A DNA stretch of 64,000 nucleotides from Bog-257 sp963805985 (lineage in GTDB: Bacteria > Acidobacteriota > Terriglobia > Terriglobales > Acidobacteriaceae), in assembly GCA_963805985.1 (NCBI GenBank), contig CAWDWG010000005.1, positions 372,001 to 436,000 of the forward strand, in the 5' to 3' direction. Each line of letters opens with the position of its first letter. Position 1 is the stretch's first letter. Below the pieces are notes generated by a model. The model ran no database searches, was not told where the DNA came from, and was given only the letters and a program-made list of their open reading frames with translations. Of this stretch, positions 44,307 to 51,831 are shown piece by piece. Both the position numbers and the translations under genes were made by a program.

Positions 44307-45112
44307 CTTTCGGCTCCTGTCATGCCGGACAACTCGCGCAGGTGCTCCTGGACGATGGGAGTCTCGACTACTTTGTCTGGAACGCGATCAAGAAATTGAC
44401 GGATGCGGGGATGAGTGCTCGCTTTAAACGACTCCTTGTCCTCGACGGCAATCAGCGAGCCTTTGTACAACATGGCCACGCGATCCGCGATGCGGAATGC
44501 ACTGGATATTTCGTGGGTGACAACCAGAATGGTCATCTGAAAGGCATGTTTGAGAAAGAGAATCAGTTCGTCCAGTTCCGCGGAGACGATGGGATCCAAG
44601 CCGGCCGAGGGCTCATCGAACACCAGGATGGCAGGATCGAGCGCGATGGCCCGTGCTACAGCCGCCCGCTTCTTCATACCACCCGATAACTCGTGCGGCA
44701 TCAGCTTGCCGGATTCAGCCAAACCTACCGCGGCGAGCGTGATGTAAACCATGATTTCGATGACCGGATCGGCCAGGTTGGTCAATTCGCGCAACGGCAG
44801 CGCGACGTTCTCTTCTGTTGAAATTGAATTAAAGAGGGCAGCTTCTTGAAAGGCGACCCCCACCTGACGGCGAACTTGCTTCAAGATTTCCGCCGAGCAG
44901 TTATTAATATCCACCCCACGAATCAGAACGCTCCCCGAGCCAGGCGGCTCGAGCCCGATGATGTGACGCAGCAGGGTGGTCTTACCGGAGCCGCTGCCCC
45001 CAAGCAACACCAGGATTTCATTGGGCTGAATGTCGAGGTTTACGTGGTCGAGTACGTGATGCCCGTCATAGTTGACGCTCAGGTCGCGAACCGAAACTAC
45101 AGGAGTAGCCAT
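44303..45112 (-). CDS. mlaF: Mla-type ABC transporter ATP-binding protein
   Basis: The 269-residue ATPase of the lipid transporter. Walker A is GGSGSGKTT, the signature is LSGGM, Walker B is AILVFDEPSAGLDP, and the switch His is in VTHE. MATPVVSVRDLSVNYDGHHVLDHVNL is the usual MlaF start; the ORF to 45256 overlaps the permease and is not used. It begins 2 bp after the permease stop. ATP hydrolysis drives phospholipid movement between membrane and MCE protein; direction is not decided by sequence. Confidence 0.92.
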   Translation of the reverse strand: MATPVVSVRDLSVNYDGHHVLDHVNLDIQPNEILVLLGGSGSGKTTLLRHIIGLEPPGSGSVLIRGVDINNCSAEILKQVRRQVGVAFQEAALFNSISTEENVALPLRELTNLADPVIEIMVYITLAAVGLAESGKLMPHELSGGMKKRAAVARAIALDPAILVFDEPSAGLDPIVSAELDELILFLKHAFQMTILVVTHEISSAFRIADRVAMLYKGSLIAVEDKESFKASTHPRIRQFLDRVPDKVVETPIVQEHLRELSGMTGAES

Positions 45113-45114
45113 AA

Positions 45115-45915
45115 CTATTGCATCCTTGCCAAATAAAAGACGGCCGTGAAGAACAGGTCCGCCAAAATTACGAGAAAGGTCGATCGGACTACCGCGGAAG
45201 TAGTCGAGCGGCCCACCGCTTCCGGTCCGCCGCGTACCTTGAATCCTTCCATGCATCCCACATGGACAATGATGGTGGCAAAGGCGAGGCTTTTGATCAG
45301 TCCACCAATAACATCACGCAGCAAAATCGCATCGAACGCATACCGCAGATAGATTCCCAGCGTCATTCGCGTGCTCAGATACATGAATGCAGCGCCGGCC
45401 AGAATGCCGAAGACAGTGCACATGATGGTCAGGCAGGGAACCATAATGATGGCGGCGAGATATTTAGGCGCCAGAACGAATTCAACCGGATCGAGAGCCA
45501 AGGTTCGCAGTGCGTCGATTTCACTCGTCACTACCATGGTTCCGATCTCGGCGGAGAACGCCGAGCCCGAGCGGCCGCTCACGACGATGGCTGTCAATAG
45601 CGGCCCCAGTTCACGGGTGAAGCCCATCGCCACCAGGTCGATCACGTACCGCAATGCTCCAAAGCGCCGTAGTTCTCCTGCCCCTTGCAGCGACAGGATC
45701 ATTCCAGTACTGGCTGCCATAATGGCGATCATGGGTAGCGCCGCTACTCCAATTGCTGTCATCTGCCGAATTGCCTCGCGCCAGCGTCCCCGTTTGCCGA
45801 TACCCGGAAGCACGCGCGGCAGCGCCCGAATACCTGACCAGAATTGATCACTCAGCCCGCCGATATAGGCAAACTGCTGGATCACGCCACCGCCGATACT
45901 TTCCAATATGTTCAC
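45115..45915 (-). CDS. mlaE: MlaE family ABC lipid permease
   Basis: The 266-residue inner-membrane permease. The family blocks are REAIRQMTAIGVAALPMIAIMAASTGMILSLQGA, FTRELGPLLTAIVVSGRSGSAFSAEIGTM, and SEIDALRTLALDPVEFVLAPKYLA. Five or six hydrophobic helices are visible. Its ATG overlaps the STAS stop by 4 bp (ATGA), and it is followed directly by the ATPase gene. Confidence 0.93.
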   Translation of the reverse strand: MNILESIGGGVIQQFAYIGGLSDQFWSGIRALPRVLPGIGKRGRWREAIRQMTAIGVAALPMIAIMAASTGMILSLQGAGELRRFGALRYVIDLVAMGFTRELGPLLTAIVVSGRSGSAFSAEIGTMVVTSEIDALRTLALDPVEFVLAPKYLAAIIMVPCLTIMCTVFGILAGAAFMYLSTRMTLGIYLRYAFDAILLRDVIGGLIKSLAFATIIVHVGCMEGFKVRGGPEAVGRSTTSAVVRSTFLVILADLFFTAVFYLARMQ

Positions 45916-46223
45916 GGCTTTTGCTGCTCCCCTGCGATGTCGAATAGTTGATCCATCTGTGTGACCTTGAGCAGATACGCCGGCTGTCCTTGAAGGCCTG
46001 TAATCATCAGCCGCGTATCCTGGCGACGCGCTTTACGTGTAGCCTCGACCAACGTCGCCACACCCGACTTGTCCATAGAAGTTACTCGTGACAAGTCGAC
46101 CATTAACTCCATCGGTTTAAGCTTCAAGGCAGCACCCAGCTTCTCGCGCATCTGGTTCGAGTTATCGACGGTGATTCGGCCGTCGAATGAGATAATCTGC
46201 TGCTTCTCCAGAGCGACCCCCAT
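45912..46223 (-). CDS. mlaB: STAS-domain protein (MlaB-like)
   Basis: A 103-residue single STAS domain: IISFDGRITVDNSNQMREKL, then MELMVDLSRVTSMDKSGVATLVEATRKAR. The DKSG site around the Ser is the place phosphorylated in anti-sigma antagonists; in Mla complexes the STAS subunit binds the ATPase and stabilises it. Its position as first gene of the mla-like operon favours the MlaB role. The start at 46223 (MGVALEKQQ) is preferred over 46292 because the domain begins there. Confidence 0.85.
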   Translation of the reverse strand: MGVALEKQQIISFDGRITVDNSNQMREKLGAALKLKPMELMVDLSRVTSMDKSGVATLVEATRKARRQDTRLMITGLQGQPAYLLKVTQMDQLFDIAGEQQKP

Positions 46224-46514
46224 AGAATTGACTCGTAGCCGGGATCCAATGGCTGACCTGCCATTCCTTCCCGTACAGTCACCTACTATCATTGCAACTG
46301 TGTGGCCGAGGCCTGTGAACTAGCCTTCCCTAGGTAACGCCTTGAACATCAACTATCTGCATATGGTTGGCGATCGCATTAGTTCCGCAGAAAGCCGGTT
46401 TAATGTGAGCAAACGCCCATAGGTTGGCACAATTGATTCTCGATATCGGCGCTCAATTGCTCTTGAAACGCATCCGATTTGCTCTAGGAGGATAATATCG
46501 CCGCGAGCTGAAGC

Positions 46515-47207
46515 TCATTGATATGACCAGTTGGTCAATTTCACCGTGAGGTGTCTGCTGACGCTGTCGATTTCAACGGTCGCAACATGATTGGTGCCGT
46601 CTGGCAACTCGTCAAATTCAGCCTCAATCGTCACGGCATCTTGTGAATCGGCCAGGTATGACTTAGCCAGCACTCTCATAAGCTGGTGGGTGCGCTGATT
46701 GATGGTCATGGCAACGGAATCGCCCGGCTTGGAGTAATTCTCGATCGTCAACTTGATCGAGTCGTCCTCGCGCGAGGTGTACAACCTCGCCGCGCCGGTT
46801 GGCGCGAGTAAGTCGATCGCTGTTTAGCGTGGTGTATTGGCTGGCCAGTTCGCAAAGCTGCTCTGCGTATGGGCCATAAGGCGAAAGCTGCTCCTTTATT
46901 CTCGGCGCAAAGATCGCTTCCTGACCTGTGTGTTCGGTTACCAAATCCCTTTGATACCGGCCGTTCGCTCCAATCCTTACTGAGTACATCCGGTAGTCGA
47001 CCGCTTGCCCGTTTACTGAAGTGAATTGAGTTTCTTGCCATGTATAGCGGGAAAGCTTTTCTTGATTCGTTACTTCTCCTGCTCGATAGCTGCCAATTCT
47101 TCTTTTGCCAGTAGGCTCTGCGCGGTCGCGACAGCGTCACTTAGGAGAAGAAGTCCTAACAGCATCACTGCTGCCCGCTTCAACATCAACTCTTTCGCTA
47201 GATTCAT
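46515..47207 (-). pseudogene. exported hypothetical protein split by two frame changes
   Basis: Three frames join into one protein. From ATG 47207: MNLAKELMLKRAAVMLLGLLLLSDAVATAQ, a signal peptide, up to IEQEK and a TAA. The neighbouring frame continues GEVTNQEKLSRYTWQETQFTSVNGQAVDYRMYSVRIGANGRYQRDLV to about 46795. The third frame continues RLYTSREDDSIKLTIENYSKPGDSVAMTIN to the stop at 46515. The joined product would be about 230 residues, exported, of unknown function. Either two one-base sequence errors or real inactivation is possible. It lies between the mla and efflux operons. Confidence 0.6.
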
Positions 47208-47310
47208 ATACTCATCTCTTTCGAAATTGAGCCTGTTCATTACGGATCGAACGGCTTACTTTGAGGAAGTCTGATTCGCAACTATCAAGCATCGGTCCGG
47301 GACGCCGAAT

Positions 47311-48663
47311 CTACTGAGGAGTTTGCCCGATCGCGTGAATCAACTCGTCGTTCGCTTGGGTGTACTCGAGTTGCGACTGCAGCAGCAGCGTTTTCGCGTT
47401 AAACTCCTGAGCGACAGCCATATCCGCTTGGGAGCTGAGTGCGGCTCCATGGACAAGCTCCTGCTGCAGTACGCGACTGGACTCGGTGCGCGTCGCCAGC
47501 AGTTCCTCCGAAACGCTCAGCATTTGCTGCGTCCGTTCCAGTTTGTTGTATACGGTCTGCACCGCAAGCTCGACCCCGTCACTTAATCGCGCAAGGTTCT
47601 CTTTTGCCTCTGACAACTGCGCTTCCCGCTCTCGGAGCACCGCCCGCTTGCGGCCTGCATCGAAGAGGTCGTAGCTGAAATGAACGCCGAAGCTCCCAAA
47701 GTTGCGAGCGAGGAAAGGAACGTTGTCCTGGTAACTGTAGCGTGCGAAGGCTTCGACATCCGGGACACCGATATCAAGCTTTGCCAGATGCACCGCCGCC
47801 GACACCTTTTCCACTTCATCGCGCGCCTGGAGAATCTCGGGATGCGCTTCTAACGCCAGCTTGACGCAGCCTTCGCGCTTGCATTCCGGTTGGAACTGCT
47901 CTGCCTTGGGGTCGAGATCCAAAGGCGTCGTCAGGGGAAGTCCGAGAGTGTCGTTAAGCTGCAACGTAAGATCGGAGAGCTCCAGGTCGGTAGTCAGCAA
48001 CTCCTGTTTTGCCTGCAACAGTTGAGCACGGCTTTCGATGAGGTCCTGCTCCAGAGTGCTGCCCAGTTTCACCTGCTGGACGCGTTCGCTCTGCAGGTCC
48101 TGAGACGCTTTAATGCTGGCTTCGGTGGCGCTGCGGTGGGCTTGCGCGATCAGAATCTGGTAATAAATCTGGTGAACCTTCAGCGCGACATCGTTCTCTG
48201 TCTGATGGGAGGTTTCACGAGAAGCCTTCAGTTCCGCGCGCGCCATGTCGTTTTCCGCTCTGATCTTCAGCAGCGTAGTGAGCGGCTGCGTCAGCTGCGT
48301 GCCGCTGGTCGTCAAGTTGCGACCACCCTGATTGAGAATCGAGGTCTGCGTGGGAATAGGCGTGCCTGCAACTGTCCCGAGAGTACCGGCGCCAATGTCG
48401 ATCAACTGGGTGTCCGTGAGGTGAATGAAACTGCTCTCATTCCGTATCGAGGGGAAGTAGGCGCTTTTGGCAACCTCTTTCACGTGCTGCTGCTCTTCAA
48501 CCTTGAGCTGGTCGATACGGACCAGGTGGTTATGCTGAAGCGCCAGCTGAACGGCTTCTTGCAGCGTGATATGTCGCGGAGGAGGGGCCGCATCGGGCTC
48601 CCCGGCGGATGCAATCGTGCTCAATAACAGCAAAGCAACAACAACATGCATCTTGGATTTCAT
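47311..48663 (-). CDS. TolC-family outer-membrane efflux protein
   Basis: A 450-residue outer-membrane channel of the tripartite pump. The start at 48663 has GGAGGTGAAATC just upstream and begins a signal peptide (MKSKMHVVVALLLLSTIASA). Two TolC repeats are seen: ITLQEAVQLALQHNHLVRIDQLKVEEQ...VKEVAKSAYFP, and a second half with ALEAHPEILQARDEVEKVSAAVHLAKLDIGVPDVEAFARYSYQDNVPFLARNFGSFGVHFSYDLFDAGRKRAVL. The ATG overlaps the EmrB-like gene stop by 4 bp, so it is the third gene of the operon. Confidence 0.9.
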   Translation of the reverse strand: MKSKMHVVVALLLLSTIASAGEPDAAPPPRHITLQEAVQLALQHNHLVRIDQLKVEEQQHVKEVAKSAYFPSIRNESSFIHLTDTQLIDIGAGTLGTVAGTPIPTQTSILNQGGRNLTTSGTQLTQPLTTLLKIRAENDMARAELKASRETSHQTENDVALKVHQIYYQILIAQAHRSATEASIKASQDLQSERVQQVKLGSTLEQDLIESRAQLLQAKQELLTTDLELSDLTLQLNDTLGLPLTTPLDLDPKAEQFQPECKREGCVKLALEAHPEILQARDEVEKVSAAVHLAKLDIGVPDVEAFARYSYQDNVPFLARNFGSFGVHFSYDLFDAGRKRAVLREREAQLSEAKENLARLSDGVELAVQTVYNKLERTQQMLSVSEELLATRTESSRVLQQELVHGAALSSQADMAVAQEFNAKTLLLQSQLEYTQANDELIHAIGQTPQ

Positions 48664-50319
48664 GATTTCACCTCCTTCACCGATTGAAATGTGCTTAGGT
48701 CGCCATAGTTCAACGGTGATTTGCGGAGCAGCGCGACGAGGATCAGGGCGCACGCGCAGCTCCAGGCCACGAGCAAAAATCCGTCAATGAGGCTCAAGCT
48801 GTAAGCCTGAAGCCGCACCCGGGCCGCAACCAGATCGACCGCGCGCGCACCTGCTGCGGCCAAGCCCGATGACTTGGCATACAACCCCGCGGTCATCCCA
48901 TGAATATTCCGGTCGGTGATCCAGTTGCCGCCACTGACGTGGAGGCCCAGCAGATTCGAGTGAAGCTTTTCGCGTTCCGCAAGGAAGTGGCCCATGTAGA
49001 TGGCGCCCGCGGTTCCGCCGAAGAGACGTATCACGTGAAAGAACGCAGAAAATGTCAGGATCCACTGCGGCTTGGACAAACCGCCGGAGAATATGCCCTG
49101 TAGCACGATGCATCCCACCAAACCAATGAAGGCGAATGCCTGCCCGACGCCGGTGAGTAACTCGGTGGGATAGTAGTTCTGGGCCGCCCATGCACTGTCA
49201 TAACGGGCATTCAACACGGCCGCCAAGGCCGTGCAGGCCAAGCCGACGGCGAAGAGGATGCGCGGATCCAATCTTCGGATTAGCAGGAGCCCGGCAATAA
49301 ACGCTACGGGGATGAGCGGGATGGCGCTCCAGATAATTGCGGGGCCGATCTGGTCGGGTTCAAATCCGCGAATCGCCAGAGATGTCGGAATGAGGATGAT
49401 GGTCGTAGTGAGAGTAAAACGGAACCAGAAGAGCAGGCAGCCTAACAAGACGGTGTTCCACTTGAGCAAGTACGGGAGCGCCACCAGGGGATTGGGACCG
49501 CGTAGACGGCGTATCAGCGCACACAGCAGGAAGAAGATTCCTGACCAGAACCAGCCGTTGAACACTCCAGAGCGCCACCAATCCAGCCGCTCGCCTTGCT
49601 GAAGAGCAGCAAAGACCATAGCTAATCCGAAACTCAGATAGAGAAATCCGGCAAAGCTGGGAGGCGGCCCGCTTTCCTTGCGAGGCGGCGACGCCGGAAT
49701 ACCAAAATAGATGCAGGCCATCATCACTGGCGCAATCACTGCGGAGCCCCAGAACATCCATTGCCACGAGAGAGAGTCTCTGTACCAGCCGTAGAGCGAA
49801 GGCGCGACGTTCACCGCGCCGTCCACAAAGGTTGCATACAACGCGATGGTGAATGGCAGATAGCGAAGCGGAATATTGCGCAGAGCGAAGGTCAGGGTAA
49901 GCGGATAAAACGTACCAGACGTCAGGCCCGGCAAGGATAAGCGCAACGACCAGCAGGCTGTAGCTATGAATGAACGGAAGATAGATGCACGTCAGCGCGA
50001 AGACGCCGGCTGCGAATAGTAAGACGCGACGTGGTCCAAGCAGCCCTCCCAGGTAGACACTGAACGGACCGATGAACATTAGAGATGCGTTGAAAGCACT
50101 ATCCAGCCAAGCGCTGGCGTCATAGCCTATGCCCAGGTGCCCCCTCAAGTCCGGCATCCCCAACGAGAGCATGCGACCGGTGAGGGTGACGAGTCCGGCG
50201 CCAGTCACGACGCCGAGGATCCCGATCAGGGGGCGTTTGGACACCTCCGACGGGATGGCCGCGGCAGCCGCGCGAGCAATCTGCGCTGGTGTTGGTTGGA
50301 TTATTGTTGTGCTAGCCAC
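48660..50319 (-). pseudogene. emrB: EmrB/QacA-type MFS drug exporter (DHA2), frameshifted
   Basis: The N-terminal part, from ATG 50319, reads MASTTIIQPTPAQIARAAAAA, then GVVTGAGLVTLTGRMLSLGMPDLRGHLGIGYDASAWLDSAF and further helices up to VVALILAG. At about 49927 the frame must change (one extra C in the GGGCC tract of the coding strand). The rest, LTSGTFYPLTLTFALRNIPLRYLPFTIALYATF onward, runs in the other frame to 48660. The joined protein of about 550 residues would have some 14 helices, as in proton-driven EmrB exporters. It lies between the EmrA-like and TolC genes, so it is clearly the pump subunit. Sequencing error or true inactivation cannot be told apart. Confidence 0.82.
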
Positions 50320-50330
50320 ACTGCCTCTGT

Positions 50331-51548
50331 CTATTGCCTGGTCCAGACCGTCGCGGTCACAGACAGCCCGGGACGCAGCTTACTGGTGAGTTCGCTGTCG
50401 TCGAGTGCGATCTTGACCGGAATTCGTTGAACAACCTTGGTGTAATTACCGGTGGCATTGTCTGGTGGCAGCAGCGAAAACTGCGATCCGCTCGCCGGCG
50501 CGATTTCGATTACTTTGCCGCGTATGACTTGCCCTGGATACTGGTCAACCCGGATCTCCGCCACGTCGCCTACGCGGACATTCGTAAGCTGCGTTTCTTT
50601 GTAGTTCGCCTCGACCCAGCATGTGCGATCGACAAAAGGAATGACTTCGGTTCCGGGAGAGACCAGTTGCCCAGGCCGGACTTGCCGTTCGCCCACGCTG
50701 CCATCAGCCGGCGCAAAGATTTTTGTGTAACCAAGATTCACCTGCGCGGCGACCAGTGCCGCTTCTTTTGCGTGCAGGTCAGCCGTCAGTTCCATCTCCT
50801 CAGACTCCAGGACATTCTTCTGACGCCGCTCCGCTTCAACTGACAGCTCACTGCTGCGCAGGCCAGTCCGAGCCTGGGCAAGGTCGGCCTCACGGCTGGC
50901 ATACTGACCAGCGAGGCTCCCTTCAGCCCCGACCGCCTGCTCCACGTTCTGCTGTGTTGTCGAGCGCGTCTGATACAAGCCTTCCTGGCGGTTTCGCTCT
51001 TCGCGGGCGCGGACCAGACTGGCGTCGACCGCGTCCTTGCCCGCCTGCGCGGCTGCTATTTGCGCCTTGGCCTCGTCGATCCCCGCCAGTGCTTTCTGAA
51101 TCCGCGCGTCTTGAAGCTCGCGCTCGCGCCGGTTATTTTCGATGGCTGCTCGCGCGGCTTCCACCGCCGCTCTTGCTTGTGCCACTTCGGCTTGGTAGTC
51201 GTTGTCCTCGAGCTGAACCAGGAGATCGCCTTTGTGCACCTGCTGGTAATCGGAGACGTCGACGTTGTGGACGATGCCGGCGACCTTCGTACTTAAGGGC
51301 GTGAGGTCGCCGCGAACATAGGCGTCATCGGTGACTTGCTCGACATGCCCACCTTCCCACGAATTCCAATTATGCGTGATCGTCACCAGAACGGCGGCAG
51401 CCAACAGAAGCACCAGCAGCGGGGTTCCGAAAGTCTTCCACTTCGGCGTAGGCTTCGCAGCGGCGTGGCCTTCGTCCGCCGGAGCTTTCGGAGGGGAAGC
51501 CGACTCCGCAGCTGGGGTCACCATGGTCAGAAAAGGGAAGGTCAACAC
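50331..51548 (-). CDS. emrA: EmrA/HlyD-family membrane-fusion protein
   Basis: A 405-residue periplasmic adaptor. One membrane anchor (FGTPLLVLLLAAAVLVTIT) is followed by the EmrA block DDAYVRGDLTPLSTKVAGIVHNVDVSDYQQVHKGDLLVQLEDNDY. A long coiled-coil hairpin (about residues 120-260), a second lipoyl part (LGYTKIFAPADGSVGERQVRPGQLVSPGTEV) and the barrel follow. The GTG at 51548 has AGGAG six bases upstream; the ATG at 51524 is an alternative. It is the first gene of the emrA-emrB-tolC operon. Confidence 0.9.
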   Translation of the reverse strand: MLTFPFLTMVTPAAESASPPKAPADEGHAAAKPTPKWKTFGTPLLVLLLAAAVLVTITHNWNSWEGGHVEQVTDDAYVRGDLTPLSTKVAGIVHNVDVSDYQQVHKGDLLVQLEDNDYQAEVAQARAAVEAARAAIENNRRERELQDARIQKALAGIDEAKAQIAAAQAGKDAVDASLVRAREERNRQEGLYQTRSTTQQNVEQAVGAEGSLAGQYASREADLAQARTGLRSSELSVEAERRQKNVLESEEMELTADLHAKEAALVAAQVNLGYTKIFAPADGSVGERQVRPGQLVSPGTEVIPFVDRTCWVEANYKETQLTNVRVGDVAEIRVDQYPGQVIRGKVIEIAPASGSQFSLLPPDNATGNYTKVVQRIPVKIALDDSELTSKLRPGLSVTATVWTRQ

Positions 51549-51831
51549 ATCGAACTCCTGTCCTTGATTCGTCGTGGATTGCCATACACAGCACAGCACT
51601 TGTTAGTCCGAAGTAGATTGTCGTGTGATCTTTCTGGAAAGACGCGCCTTATGCGCCAAGTAACGTTCGGGTCGTAGAGGTCTGGTGCCAACCGCCTACC
51701 ACACGGACAGCCTATTGGCACTGAGTAAGGCCTGGACTGGTCTCGTTCGTTTCGGCTTTTGCATCTCCGGTGCGATCTGTCGCATCATCGATTAAAATCG
51801 GCGCTATCAAGTGTGGGGCGATCAGCGAAAG

